A stretch of 64,000 nucleotides of DNA. Origin: Modestobacter caceresii (lineage in GTDB: Bacteria > Actinomycetota > Actinomycetes > Mycobacteriales > Geodermatophilaceae). Each line of letters starts with the position of its first letter. Within the stretch, counting starts at the first letter, position 1. The notes beneath the pieces were generated by a model, which did no database searches, was not told the origin of the DNA, and saw only the letters and a program-made list of their open reading frames with translations. The DNA lies in the NCBI RefSeq assembly GCF_000761485.1, contig NZ_JPMX01000006.1, positions 1-64,000 on the forward strand, written 5' to 3'. Positions 54,903-63,973 of this stretch are shown one piece after another. The position numbers were made by a program, and so were the translations under genes.

Positions 54903-56926
54903 GCGGCGGCCCACCGGCCGGGTCGGAGGACCAGCGCAGCGGGTCACCCGACGCCCGGCCCCGGACGCCCGCACCGCTGCCCCCGCCTCCGTACCGCGGG
55001 GCACAGCCCGGTCCGCCGCCCACCGCCGTCCCGGCGCCGGTGGTCGGCAACCAGCCCGAGACGCTGGCCCCCTCGCTCTCCCCGCGACCGTTGCCACCGC
55101 CACCCGCCGGCTACCCGGCGGCGCGGCCGACGGGGGACCGCTCGGCCGACGCCGCCCGCCGGCGTGCCGTGCTGCCCCCGGTGCCGCCACCGGCGCGGCC
55201 CCGGCGCTTCGTGCCCGGCCCGGACGACACCCAGCTCATCCCGGTCATCCCGGCGGTGCCGCGCTACCTCGAGGACGAGCCGGAGGACCCCGAGGTCCGC
55301 CAGGGTCGCTCCGGTGGCAGCGGCGGCATCCTGCGCGCGGCCGGGACGATGGCCGTGGCGAGCCTGGTCTCCCGGCTGACCGGCTTCCTGCGCACCGTGG
55401 TGCTCACCGCCGCGCTGGGCTTCGGGCTGGTCGGCAACGCCTACACCGTGGCGAACACGCTGCCCAACATCGTCTACGAGCTGCTGCTCGGCGGGGTGCT
55501 GACGTCTGTCGTCGTCCCCTTGCTGGTCAGCGCCCAGGAACGGGACGCCGACGGCGGCGTGCGGTACACCCAGCGGCTGCTCACCCTGGCCACCGTCGGC
55601 CTGGCCGCGCTCACCGTCGTCGCCGTGCTCGCGGCCCCCGCGCTGACCTGGCTGATGGGCATCCGGGAGGACCCGGGGCAGGTGGAGCTGGCCAACTGGC
55701 TGGCCCGGATCCTGCTGGTCGAGATCGTCTTCTACGGGATCGGTGCGCTGGCGACGGCGGTGCTCAACTCCCGGCAGGTGTTCGGGCCGCCCGCCTGGGC
55801 ACCGGTGCTCAACAACGTCGTGGTCATCGCCACCGGCGCGGTGTTCCTCCTGGCGTCCGGGCCGGGTGACCTGACGCCGGTCACCATCAGCGCCTTCCAG
55901 GTCTGGCTGCTCGGCATCGGCACCACCCTGGGCATCGCCGTGCAGGCGTTCGTGCTGCTGCCGCTGCTGGGCCGCAACGGCGTGCCGCTGCGGCCCAGCT
56001 GGGGGCTGCGGGGCACCGGCCTGGGCGAGGCCGGCACGCTCGGGCTCTGGGTGATCGGTTACGTACTGGTCAGCCAGATCGGGGTCGTCGTCGCCAGCAT
56101 CGTGGCCAACGCCGCAGCCGACGCCGGCGGCCTCGGGCCGATGGCGTTCGCCAACGCCAGCCTGCTGTTCCAGATGCCCTACGGGATCATCGGCGTCGCA
56201 CTGCTCACCGCACTCCTGCCCCGGATGAGCCGGGCGGCAGCGCGCCGCGACATGGACGGCGTCGTCTCCGACCTCTCGCTGGGCACCCGCCTGTCGGCGA
56301 CCGGCCTGCTGCCGGTGACCGCCCTGCTGATGGTGCTGGGCCCCGCCGTGGGCATCGTGGCCTTCGCCCGGGGGAACGCCGACGTCGCCGATGCCCGCGG
56401 GGTGGGCGTCGCCCTCGCGCTCGGCGCGTTCGGGCTGCTGCCGATGGCGGTGACGCTGCTCCAGCTGCGGGTGTTCTACGCCATGAAGGACGCCCGGACC
56501 CCGACGCTCATCCAGGTGGCGATGGTCGCCGTCCGGGTGCCGCTGCTGCTGCTCGTGCCGGTGCTGGTCGACCCGGAGCACGTCGTGGCCGGGCTGATGA
56601 TCGCGACCAGCGCCACCTACGTGGCCGGCTGGGTGGTGGGCGCGATCGCCCTGGAGCGCAAGCTCGGGGTGCGGGCCAGCGCCGAGGCAGGCACCACGGT
56701 GCTGCGGATGACCGCGGTCTCGGCCGTCGCCGGGGCCCTCGGCTGGGCCGCCGTGTCGCTCGCGGGCAGGTCACTGGGCACCTCGGTACCGGGCTCGCTC
56801 GGGACGGTCGTCCTCGGTACCGTGGTCATCGGCAGCGCGGTCGTCGCGGGTGCCGTGATGGCCGGTGTCCCGGAGCTCCGTGGGGTGCTGGCCGGGGTCC
56901 GGGCTCGACTCGGCCGCTCACGGTGA
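54899..56926 (+). CDS. murJ: lipid II flippase MurJ
   Basis: 675 residues. The first 145 are a Pro-rich cytoplasmic lead, followed by about 14 membrane helices starting at AGTMAVASLVSRLTGFLRTVVLTAALG. The Arg in VSRLTGFLR and the MPYGIIGVALLTALLPRMSRAA segment are MurJ/MviN family marks. It moves lipid II to the outer face for peptidoglycan synthesis. In mycobacteria the pseudokinase is fused to MviN; here it is the next gene. A separate start is shown by GTG in the DUF6049 stop. Confidence 0.94.
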   Translation: MSGGPPAGSEDQRSGSPDARPRTPAPLPPPPYRGAQPGPPPTAVPAPVVGNQPETLAPSLSPRPLPPPPAGYPAARPTGDRSADAARRRAVLPPVPPPARPRRFVPGPDDTQLIPVIPAVPRYLEDEPEDPEVRQGRSGGSGGILRAAGTMAVASLVSRLTGFLRTVVLTAALGFGLVGNAYTVANTLPNIVYELLLGGVLTSVVVPLLVSAQERDADGGVRYTQRLLTLATVGLAALTVVAVLAAPALTWLMGIREDPGQVELANWLARILLVEIVFYGIGALATAVLNSRQVFGPPAWAPVLNNVVVIATGAVFLLASGPGDLTPVTISAFQVWLLGIGTTLGIAVQAFVLLPLLGRNGVPLRPSWGLRGTGLGEAGTLGLWVIGYVLVSQIGVVVASIVANAAADAGGLGPMAFANASLLFQMPYGIIGVALLTALLPRMSRAAARRDMDGVVSDLSLGTRLSATGLLPVTALLMVLGPAVGIVAFARGNADVADARGVGVALALGAFGLLPMAVTLLQLRVFYAMKDARTPTLIQVAMVAVRVPLLLLVPVLVDPEHVVAGLMIATSATYVAGWVVGAIALERKLGVRASAEAGTTVLRMTAVSAVAGALGWAAVSLAGRSLGTSVPGSLGTVVLGTVVIGSAVVAGAVMAGVPELRGVLAGVRARLGRSR

Positions 56927-56996
56927 CCAGACGATCTCGGGCCAGAACCGGGGGCGCCGTTCCCGGCCGTGAACGAGCAGGGGGTCGGCAGCGTCC

Positions 56997-58628
56997 GTGA
57001 CGTCGACGACAACCGGCCTGCCCGACCGCTACCGCCCGCTGGACCAGGTGGCGCCCGACGAGGAGACGCCCACCGGCGTCATCCGCACCTGGCGCGCCCG
57101 TGACCGGGTGCTCAACCGTGACGTGGCGTTGCGGGTGCACACCCCCGGCGGCCCGGCCGCGCGGGAGTGGATCAACCGCGCGCTGACCGCCGGTGGGCTG
57201 GCCACCCCCGCGCTGGCGATGGTCTACGACGCCGCCGAGGGCACCGGCCGCACCGAGCCCGGCGGCGCCGCCTACGTCGTCAACGAGTGGATCGAGGGCA
57301 TCCGGCTCTCCGACCGGCTCGCCACCGAGGGCCCGCTGTCCGAGCGCGAGGCGCGCGCGGTGGTCCGCCGGCTGGCCGAGGGGGTCGCGGAGGCCCATCG
57401 GGTGGGCCTGGCCGTCGGCGGCCTCACGCCCGAGCACGTCGTGCTGCGTCCCGGCGGCCTGGTCGGCCTGCTCTCGGTGCCGGCGGCCAGCGGCACCGAG
57501 AAGGGCGACATCACCGCCCTGGGGGCGCTGCTGGAGCTGTGCCTGACCGGCCTGCCCGGCGCCCAGCCCGCCGAGATCTCCTCGCCCGACCTCGCCGCGC
57601 TGGTGCGCCGGGCCCGGTCCACCGACCCGGCCACCGGGCTGTCGAGCGTGACCACGATGGTCTCGCTGCTCGTCGAGCGTCCCCGTACCGGCCCGCAGGA
57701 GACCGCCCGGCCCGACGGCCTCACCGACAGCGGGTGGGTGCGCCGCCTGCGCGACCGGCGCGACCTGGCCGATGCCGACGAGGCCGACGACGACTCGGAC
57801 CAGCCGGTCCGCCTGGTGCGGAACCACCTGCCGCCCGTCCCCGGGGCCTCGCTGCCCCGCCCGCTGTCCGCCGGCCCCGCCGGGTACGGCGCCGACGCCG
57901 AGCGCGACCTCGTCCTCGACGAGACCTTCGTGGCCGAGGACGACGGCGTCGCCGAGCGCGAGACGGCGTCGTCCGCCCGGCGGCGACTGGCCGTGATCGG
58001 GCTGCCGGTGCTGGCGCTGGCCCTGGTCGTGGCCATCGGCTGGTGGTTCGGCACGAACGTGCTCTCCGTGGCCGGCAGCGTCGAGGGCGGTCCGAGCGGG
58101 TCGACGCCGGAGTCCAGCACGACCGCCGCGGCCGCCCCTGCACCCGGTGAGGAGCCGGCACCGGCGCCGCCGGCCGCCGGCGCCCCGGTGCCCCTCACCG
58201 GCGCTGCGGTGTTCGACCCGTTCGGCGACGGCGAGCCCGAGAACGACGCCGAGGTCCCGCTGTCCTTCGACGGCGACCCGGGCACCGCGTGGTCGACGCT
58301 GAACTACCGGGGCTCGGCCGACTTCGGCAACCTGAAGCCCGGGGTCGGCGTGCTGTACGACCTGGGCAGCGAGCAGACGGTGAGCAGCGTCGCGCTGCAG
58401 ACGACCCGCCCCGGGTCGACCGTGGAGGTGCGCACCGGCGGCTCACCGGAGGCCGGGCTGGAGGCGTTCGACGTCGCCGCCTCCGCGGAGCTGACCGGCG
58501 AGGACGTGCTGGAGTTCGCCGAGCCGGCGACCACCCGGTACGTGCTGGTGTGGGTGACCAGCCTGGTCCCCGTCGACGAGGGCTTCAGCGCCGACCTGGC
58601 CGAGGTCGGCGTCACCGCAGCCGGCTGA
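56997..58628 (+). CDS. pseudokinase - membrane helix - discoidin-like outer domain protein
   Basis: 543 residues from GTG at 56997. Residues 10-240 have a protein-kinase-like fold: [21 protein letters not shown] replaces the ATP-binding Lys by Arg, [18 protein letters not shown] replaces the HRD loop, and no DFG is seen. A membrane helix is at about 325-350 ([22 protein letters not shown]). The outer part from about 400 ([48 protein letters not shown]) resembles a galactose-binding/discoidin domain. It matches the C-terminal half of mycobacterial MviN, whose pseudokinase recruits FhaA. It probably regulates MurJ. Confidence 0.85.
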   Translation: MTSTTTGLPDRYRPLDQVAPDEETPTGVIRTWRARDRVLNRDVALRVHTPGGPAAREWINRALTAGGLATPALAMVYDAAEGTGRTEPGGAAYVVNEWIEGIRLSDRLATEGPLSEREARAVVRRLAEGVAEAHRVGLAVGGLTPEHVVLRPGGLVGLLSVPAASGTEKGDITALGALLELCLTGLPGAQPAEISSPDLAALVRRARSTDPATGLSSVTTMVSLLVERPRTGPQETARPDGLTDSGWVRRLRDRRDLADADEADDDSDQPVRLVRNHLPPVPGASLPRPLSAGPAGYGADAERDLVLDETFVAEDDGVAERETASSARRRLAVIGLPVLALALVVAIGWWFGTNVLSVAGSVEGGPSGSTPESSTTAAAAPAPGEEPAPAPPAAGAPVPLTGAAVFDPFGDGEPENDAEVPLSFDGDPGTAWSTLNYRGSADFGNLKPGVGVLYDLGSEQTVSSVALQTTRPGSTVEVRTGGSPEAGLEAFDVAASAELTGEDVLEFAEPATTRYVLVWVTSLVPVDEGFSADLAEVGVTAAG

Positions 58629-58641
58629 GGGGGAACCCGCA

Positions 58642-58668
58642 GGGAATGCCCGACCTACCCTGTCCGTT
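58642..58668 (+). promoter_or_regulatory. sigma-R type promoter of trxBA
   Basis: GGGAAT (58642-58647) and GTT (58666-58668) with exactly 18 bases between match the SigR/SigH thiol-stress promoter GGGAAT-N18-GTT. Transcription should begin near 58676-58679, so the GTG at 58678 is favoured as a leaderless start. Confidence 0.75.
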
Positions 58669-58677
58669 GTGCCGCCT

Positions 58678-59685
58678 GTGACGAGCAACGACCCCACTCC
58701 CGGCCTGACGGTCCCGACCAGTGCCGCCCCGGAGATCCCTCCGGCCGAGCACGACGGGATCCGCGACCTGATCATCATCGGGTCCGGTCCCGCCGGGTAC
58801 ACCGCTGCCACGTACGCCGCCCGCGCGAACCTGCACCCCCTCGTGTTCGAGGGGTCCCAGTTCGGCGGTGCACTGATGACCACCACCGAGGTCGAGAACT
58901 TCCCCGGCTTCCCCGAGGGCGTCCAGGGCCCGCAGCTCATGGACGACATGCGCACCCAGGCCGAGCGCTTCGGCGCCGAGCTGGTCGCCCGGGACGTCAC
59001 CGAGGTCGACCTCACCGTCGACCCGAAGATCGTCAAGGTCGGCGACGAGGTGCACCGCGCGCACGCCGTCATCGTCGCCACCGGCTCCAAGTACCGGTAC
59101 CTCGGGCTGGACAACGAGCAGCGACTGCTCGGCCGCGGCGTCTCCGCCTGCGCCACCTGCGACGGCTTCTTCTTCCGCGACCAGGACATCGCGGTCGTCG
59201 GCGGCGGCGACTCGGCGATGGAGGAGGCCACCTTCCTCACCCGCTTCGCCAAGTCGGTCACCGTGGTGCACCGCCGCGAGGAGCTGCGCGCGTCGAAGAT
59301 CATGGTCAAGCGCGCGCAGGACAACGAGAAGATCCGCTGGGCGCTGGGCAAGCAGGTCACCGAGGTGCACGGTGACACCACCGTCGAGGCGGTCGAGCTG
59401 ACCGACGTGGCCACCGGCGCGACGGAGCAGCTCCCGGTCTCCGGCATGTTCGTCGCCATCGGCCACGACCCCCGCACCGAGCTCTTCGTCGGGCAGCTGA
59501 AGCTGGACGACGAGGGGTACGTGGTGGTCTCCCACCCGACGACCGACACCAGCATCAACGGCGTCTTCGCCTGCGGCGACGTCGTCGACCACATCTACCG
59601 GCAGGCGATCACCTCGGCCGGCACCGGCGCCGCCGCGGCCATCGACGCCGAGCGCTGGCTCGCCGAGACCTTCGACGAGCGCTGA
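58678..59685 (+). CDS. trxB: thioredoxin reductase
   Basis: 335 residues from GTG at 58678, chosen because the sigma-R promoter leaves no room for the GTG at 58669. [23 protein letters not shown] is the FAD site, CATC (in [12 protein letters not shown]) the redox cysteines, and [15 protein letters not shown] the NADPH site. It reduces TrxA with NADPH. A 17-base tandem duplication covers its stop codon. The neighbouring trxA should be cotranscribed. Confidence 0.95.
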   Translation: MTSNDPTPGLTVPTSAAPEIPPAEHDGIRDLIIIGSGPAGYTAATYAARANLHPLVFEGSQFGGALMTTTEVENFPGFPEGVQGPQLMDDMRTQAERFGAELVARDVTEVDLTVDPKIVKVGDEVHRAHAVIVATGSKYRYLGLDNEQRLLGRGVSACATCDGFFFRDQDIAVVGGGDSAMEEATFLTRFAKSVTVVHRREELRASKIMVKRAQDNEKIRWALGKQVTEVHGDTTVEAVELTDVATGATEQLPVSGMFVAIGHDPRTELFVGQLKLDDEGYVVVSHPTTDTSINGVFACGDVVDHIYRQAITSAGTGAAAAIDAERWLAETFDER

Positions 59686-59714
59686 ACCACAGACTGCGCT
59701 GAACCACAGACTGC
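59681..59714. repeat. 17-base tandem duplication at the trxB stop
   Basis: GCTGAACCACAGACTGC occurs at 59681-59697 and again at 59698-59714 with no change. The first copy contains the trxB TGA. It looks like a recent slip. Confidence 0.9.
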
Positions 59715-59743
59715 ACCGTCCCCTCTGAGCAAGGAGCAGCACC

Positions 59744-60073
59744 ATGGCAGGCAAGAACACCGTGACCGTCACCGACTCGAGCTTCGCCACTGACGTCCTG
59801 GGCAGCGACAAGCCCGTGCTGGTCGACTTCTGGGCCGAGTGGTGCGGGCCGTGCAAGATGGTCGCCCCCGTGCTGGAGGAGATCGCGGCCGAGCACGCCG
59901 ACAAGCTGACGATCGCCAAGCTCAACATCGACGAGAACCCGCAGATCGCCCGCGACTACCAGGTCATGTCGATCCCGACCATGACGGTCTTCCAGGGTGG
60001 CAAGCCGGTCAAGAGCATCATCGGCGCCAAGCCCAAGGGCGCCATCCTGTCGGACCTGTCCGACTACCTCTGA
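59744..60073 (+). CDS. trxA: thioredoxin
   Basis: 109 residues from ATG at 59744 with AAGGAG upstream. VLVDFWAEWCGPCKMVAPVLEEIA holds the redox WCGPC; IPTMTVFQGGK has the cis-Pro. It reduces disulfides in the cytosol and is served by TrxB. It follows trxB by 58 bases. Confidence 0.97.
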   Translation: MAGKNTVTVTDSSFATDVLGSDKPVLVDFWAEWCGPCKMVAPVLEEIAAEHADKLTIAKLNIDENPQIARDYQVMSIPTMTVFQGGKPVKSIIGAKPKGAILSDLSDYL

Positions 60074-60136
60074 TCCGTCGGGCCGGCCACCGGCCGACGC
60101 GGCACCGCAGCTCCCGCGCTGCGGCGCGGATCGCAT

Positions 60137-60176
60137 GGTGAGGCCCGCCCGTCCCCCCGGACCGGCGGGCCTCACC
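60137..60176 (+). terminator. terminator of trxBA
   Basis: GGTGAGGCCCGCC (60137-60149) and GGCGGGCCTCACC (60164-60176) are perfectly complementary over 13 bases, 63 bases after the trxA stop. Confidence 0.78.
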
Positions 60177-60309
60177 CGTTGCGGGGACGGTCACCCGGAC
60201 AGGGGAGCCGGGTCACCCGGTGCACTGCCCGGTCGTGCGCACCCGCCACAATCGTCTCCAGCGGCCGCAACCGGCCGTCCTGACCCGAGCGAGGAGCGAC
60301 GACCTGCGC

Positions 60310-61440
60310 ATGGACGTCCTGCGACCTGGCAGCACCGGTCCCGCCGTGGCGGAGGTGCAGGCCATGCTCCGTTCCCTCGGCCTGCTGACCGATGAGCCGG
60401 AGCGACCAGAGCGTCCGGACGACGCGGGCTACGACGCAGCGACCGAGCTCGCCGTCCGGCACTTCCAGCAGGTGCGCGGGCTCTCCGTCGACGGCCGGGT
60501 GGGTGACGAGACCTACCGGGCACTGCACGAGGCACGCTGGTCCCTGGGGGACCGGCTGCTGCGGTTCGACCCCGAGCGGCCGAGCCGGGGGGACGACGTC
60601 CGCCGGCTGCAGGAGCTGCTCCTCGAGCTCGGCTACGACGCCGGCCGGGCCGACGGCATGCTGGGCGCCGACACGGAGCTGGGCCTGCGGGCCTTCCAGC
60701 GCGACTACGGGTTGACCGCCGACGGCACGTGCGGTCCGGCGACGCTGCGCGCGCTCAAGCAGCTGGGTCGCCGGGTCACTGGCGGCCGGCCGCAGTTGCT
60801 GCGGCAGAGCGCCTCGCTGGTCGACTCCGGGCCACACCTCATCGGCCGGGTCATCGTCATCGACCCCGGCCACGGCGGTGCGGACAGCGGGTACACGGCC
60901 GGGGAGACCACCGAGGCCGACCTGGTCTTCGACCTCGCCTCCCGGATCGAGGGCCGGCTGGCCGCCGCGGGTGCCACGGTGTACCTCACCCGCGGCCGCA
61001 CCGTGGGCCAGACCGCCGAGGACCGCACCGCCTTCGCCAACCAGGCTCGTGCCGACCTCTTCCTCTCCCTGCACATGGAGGCCCACGGGTCGGCGCACGC
61101 CCGCGGCGTCGCCAGCTACTACTACGGCACCGGCTCCGGGGCGAGCTCCACGGTCGGCGAGGAGTTCGCCAACCTGGTGCGCCGCGAGGTCATCGCCCGC
61201 ACCGGCATGCTCGACTGTGGCTCCCACCCGAAGACCTGGGACATCCTGCGGATGACGAGGATGCCCGCCGTCCGGATCGACTGCGGCTACCTCTCCCACC
61301 CGGTCGACCGGCTGCTGCTGCTGGACGCCCGGCTCCGCAGCACCGTCGCCCAGGCCGTGGTGGCCGCCGTCCAGCGGCTCTTCCTGCCCGCCGACGCCGA
61401 CCCGGCCACCGGCACCTTCCTGCTGCCCGCCCGCGGCTGA
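60310..61440 (+). CDS. cwlM: CwlM-type peptidoglycan-binding / amidase_3 protein
   Basis: 376 residues from ATG at 60310 with GAGGAG about 14 bases upstream. Two peptidoglycan-binding repeats (about 1-70 and 85-150), then amidase_3 from about 185 with IDPGHGGADSG, ETTEADLVFDLA and FLSLHMEAHGS. No signal peptide, so cytosolic. In the last motif (VRIDCGYLSHPVD) Asp stands where active amidases have Glu. In mycobacteria CwlM is a cytosolic non-enzyme that activates MurA when phosphorylated; the position after trxA is the same. Confidence 0.9.
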   Translation: MDVLRPGSTGPAVAEVQAMLRSLGLLTDEPERPERPDDAGYDAATELAVRHFQQVRGLSVDGRVGDETYRALHEARWSLGDRLLRFDPERPSRGDDVRRLQELLLELGYDAGRADGMLGADTELGLRAFQRDYGLTADGTCGPATLRALKQLGRRVTGGRPQLLRQSASLVDSGPHLIGRVIVIDPGHGGADSGYTAGETTEADLVFDLASRIEGRLAAAGATVYLTRGRTVGQTAEDRTAFANQARADLFLSLHMEAHGSAHARGVASYYYGTGSGASSTVGEEFANLVRREVIARTGMLDCGSHPKTWDILRMTRMPAVRIDCGYLSHPVDRLLLLDARLRSTVAQAVVAAVQRLFLPADADPATGTFLLPARG

Positions 61441-61476
61441 ACGGCCGACGGCGACCCGGGGCATAGACTCCGAGAG

Positions 61477-62919
61477 GTGACCCCTCCTGTGCCCGGCCCC
61501 TTGGTCGGAACCGGTCAGGGCGGGGCGCACTCCACCGGTGCGTCCCCGCACGTCTCCCCGCGGCACCCGCGGCTGGACCCCTTGGCCGACCGGTACGCAG
61601 CACGCACCCACGGCATGAAGAGCTCGGAGATCCGGGCGCTGTTCTCCGTGGTCAGCCGACCCGAGGTCGTCTCGCTCGCCGGGGGCATGCCCGCGGTCAC
61701 CGCCCTGCCGCTGGACGCCGTCGGGTCGATGATCGGCGAGCTGGTGTCCGGGATGGGCGCCCAGACCCTGCAGTACGGCTCCGGCCAGGGTGACCCCCGG
61801 CTGCGGGAGCGGATCTGCGACGTCATGGCCCTGGAGGGCATCTCCGACGCCTCGCCCAGCGAGGTGGTCGTCACCGTCGGCTCCCAGCAGGGGCTCGACC
61901 TGGTCACCCGGGTCTTCGTCGACCCCGGTGACGTCATCCTCGCCGAGGCGCCCTCCTACGTCGGGGCCCTCGGCGTCTTCCAGGCCGCCCAGGCCCAGGT
62001 CCGGCACGTCGCGATGGACGACGACGGGCTGATCCCCGAGGCGCTGGAGGAGGCCCTGCTGGAGTGCCGGGCCCGCGGTGACCGGGTGAAGTTCCTGTAC
62101 ACGGTGCCGAACTTCCACAACCCTGCCGGCGTCACGCTGACCGAGGTCCGCCGCGAGGCGGTCATGGCGATCGCCGAGCAGTACGACCTGCTGGTCATCG
62201 AGGACAACCCGTACGGCCTGCTCGGTTTCGACAAGGAGCCGATGCGTGCCCTGCGCGCCCGCAACGAGCACCGGGTCATCTACCTGGGGTCGTTCTCGAA
62301 GACCTTCTCCCCGGGCCTGCGCGTGGGCTGGGTGCTGGCCCCGCTGGCCGTGCGGGAGAAGCTGGTGCTCGCCACCGAGGCGCAGGTCCTCTGCCCGCCC
62401 TCGCTCACCCAGTACGCGGTCGCCCGGTACCTGGACACCCAGCCCTGGCGCGAGCAGATCAAGGTCTTCACCGAGCTCTACCGCGAGCGCCGGGACGCCA
62501 CGCTGGAGTCGCTCACCGCGCTCATGCCGCCGGGCACCACCTGGACCAAGCCGGACGGCGGGTTCTACGTCTGGCTGAAGCTGCCCAACGGCCTGGACGC
62601 CAAGCTCATGCAGCCCCGCGCGGTCGCCGCCCACGTCGCCTACGTGCCCGGGATCGGCTTCTACGCCGATGGTGGCGGCCGGGAGCACATGCGGCTCTCC
62701 TACTGCTACCCCGAGCCGCACCAGATCCGCGAGGGCGTGCGCCGGCTGGCCCGGGTGATCGAGGCCGAGCTGGACCTGCACTCCACGTTCGACGCCGTCG
62801 ACACCGGGACGTTCCGCGCGGTGGGCCCGGCCACGGCCCGGCCGGAGCGCAGTCGACCGACCCCGCCGCCGATCATCGGGCCGGCGAACAGCGACCAGAG
62901 CGAGGACCGTCAGCCATGA
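61477..62919 (+). CDS. PLP-dependent aminotransferase, class I/II
   Basis: 480 residues from GTG at 61477. RALFSVVSRPEVVSLAGGMPAVTALPLDA, LQYGSGQGDPRLRERI, VPNFHNPAGVTLT and LGSFSKTFSPGLRVGW (PLP Lys) match the 2-aminoadipate/MocR-like group of fold type I enzymes. There is a 35-residue lead and a 60-residue C-terminal tail outside the fold. The substrate is not assigned. Its stop overlaps the ligase start by 4 bases. Confidence 0.88.
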   Translation: MTPPVPGPLVGTGQGGAHSTGASPHVSPRHPRLDPLADRYAARTHGMKSSEIRALFSVVSRPEVVSLAGGMPAVTALPLDAVGSMIGELVSGMGAQTLQYGSGQGDPRLRERICDVMALEGISDASPSEVVVTVGSQQGLDLVTRVFVDPGDVILAEAPSYVGALGVFQAAQAQVRHVAMDDDGLIPEALEEALLECRARGDRVKFLYTVPNFHNPAGVTLTEVRREAVMAIAEQYDLLVIEDNPYGLLGFDKEPMRALRARNEHRVIYLGSFSKTFSPGLRVGWVLAPLAVREKLVLATEAQVLCPPSLTQYAVARYLDTQPWREQIKVFTELYRERRDATLESLTALMPPGTTWTKPDGGFYVWLKLPNGLDAKLMQPRAVAAHVAYVPGIGFYADGGGREHMRLSYCYPEPHQIREGVRRLARVIEAELDLHSTFDAVDTGTFRAVGPATARPERSRPTPPPIIGPANSDQSEDRQP

Positions 62920-63920
62920 CCGACCAGGCGGCCGCACCGGAGGCGGCACCCGGCGCTCCGACGACCCCGCTGCGGGCCCTGGTGCTCGCCGGTGGGCTCA
63001 CCTTCGAGCGGGAGGTCAGCATCAACTCCGGCGGGCAGGTGGTCGAGGCGCTGACCCGGGCCGGGGTGGACGCGGAGATGCACGACGCCGACGCCGAGCT
63101 GCTGCCCGGCCTGGCCGGGTCGCCGGCCGACGCGGTGTTCATCGCGCTGCACGGCGCCACCGGCGAGGACGGCGCGCTCCGGGCCGTGCTGGACCTGGCC
63201 GGCGTGCCCTACGTCGGCTCCCCGGCCGCTGCCTGCCGGCTGGCCTGGGACAAGCCGGCTGCCAAGTCGGTCGTGCGCACCGCCGGGGTCACGACGCCGG
63301 ACTGGGTCGCCCTGCCGCACAGCACCTTCCGCGAGCTGGGCGCCGGCGCCGTCCTGGACCTCATCGTGGCCCGGCTCGGACTCCCGCTCATGGTGAAGCC
63401 GGCCTCGGGTGGCTCGTCGCTCGGCGTGCAGAAGGTCAGCCGGGTCGAGGACCTGCCGGCCGCGATGGTCAGCTGCTTCGCCTACGGCGACACCGTGATG
63501 GTGGAGCGGTTCGTCGACGGCGTGGAGCTGGCCCTGTCGGTGATCGACCTGGGGAACGGCCCGGAAGCGCTGCCTGCGGTCGAGATCGCCCCCGAGTCCG
63601 GCGTCTTCGACTACACCTCCCGGTACACCCCCGGCATGACGGAGTACCACTCCCCGGCGCGGGTCTCCGACGAGGTCGCCGCTCGCGCGGCGGAGGTGGC
63701 CCTGCGGGTGCACGAGGTGCTGGGGCTGGCCGGCCTGTCCCGCACCGACGCGATCGTCACTCCCGACGGCGCGGTGCAGTTCCTCGAGGTGAACGTCTCC
63801 CCGGGGCTGACGGAGACGTCGATGTTCCCGATGGCGGTCGAGGCAGCCGGGTACGGGCTCGGCGACGTCCTCGGCCGGTTGCTCGCGCGCGCAGCGGCCG
63901 AGGGGCCGATCACCGGGTGA
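62916..63920 (+). CDS. D-alanine-D-alanine ligase-like ATP-grasp protein
   Basis: 334 residues. LVLAGGLTFEREVSINSGGQVVEAL is the N-domain start of Ddl-type ligases; VFIALHGATGEDGALRAVLDLAGVPYVGS, MVKPASGGSSLGVQKV (ATP loop) and FLEVNVSPGLTETSMFP (metal site) follow. It is the same length as Ddl, but its FEREVS replaces the usual ERDVS. The main Ddl in actinobacteria lies elsewhere, so this may be a paralogue of other dipeptide specificity. It is coupled to the aminotransferase. Confidence 0.85.
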   Translation: MTDQAAAPEAAPGAPTTPLRALVLAGGLTFEREVSINSGGQVVEALTRAGVDAEMHDADAELLPGLAGSPADAVFIALHGATGEDGALRAVLDLAGVPYVGSPAAACRLAWDKPAAKSVVRTAGVTTPDWVALPHSTFRELGAGAVLDLIVARLGLPLMVKPASGGSSLGVQKVSRVEDLPAAMVSCFAYGDTVMVERFVDGVELALSVIDLGNGPEALPAVEIAPESGVFDYTSRYTPGMTEYHSPARVSDEVAARAAEVALRVHEVLGLAGLSRTDAIVTPDGAVQFLEVNVSPGLTETSMFPMAVEAAGYGLGDVLGRLLARAAAEGPITG

Positions 63921-63948
63921 GGTGGTCGTCCGGACGGACGACCACCTC
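63919..63948 (+). terminator. terminator after the ligase gene
   Basis: GAGGTGGTCGTCCG (63919-63932) and CGGACGACCACCTC (63935-63948) are perfectly complementary, overlapping the stop codon of the ligase gene. Confidence 0.75.
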
Positions 63949-63956
63949 CCACCGCA

Positions 63957-63973
63957 TTACGTCTGTGACGTAA
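63957..63973. promoter_or_regulatory. 17-base palindrome at the window edge
   Basis: TTACGTC-TGT-GACGTAA is a perfect inverted repeat of 7-base arms and is AT-rich for the region. It may be an operator or promoter element of a gene beyond the window. Confidence 0.4.
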
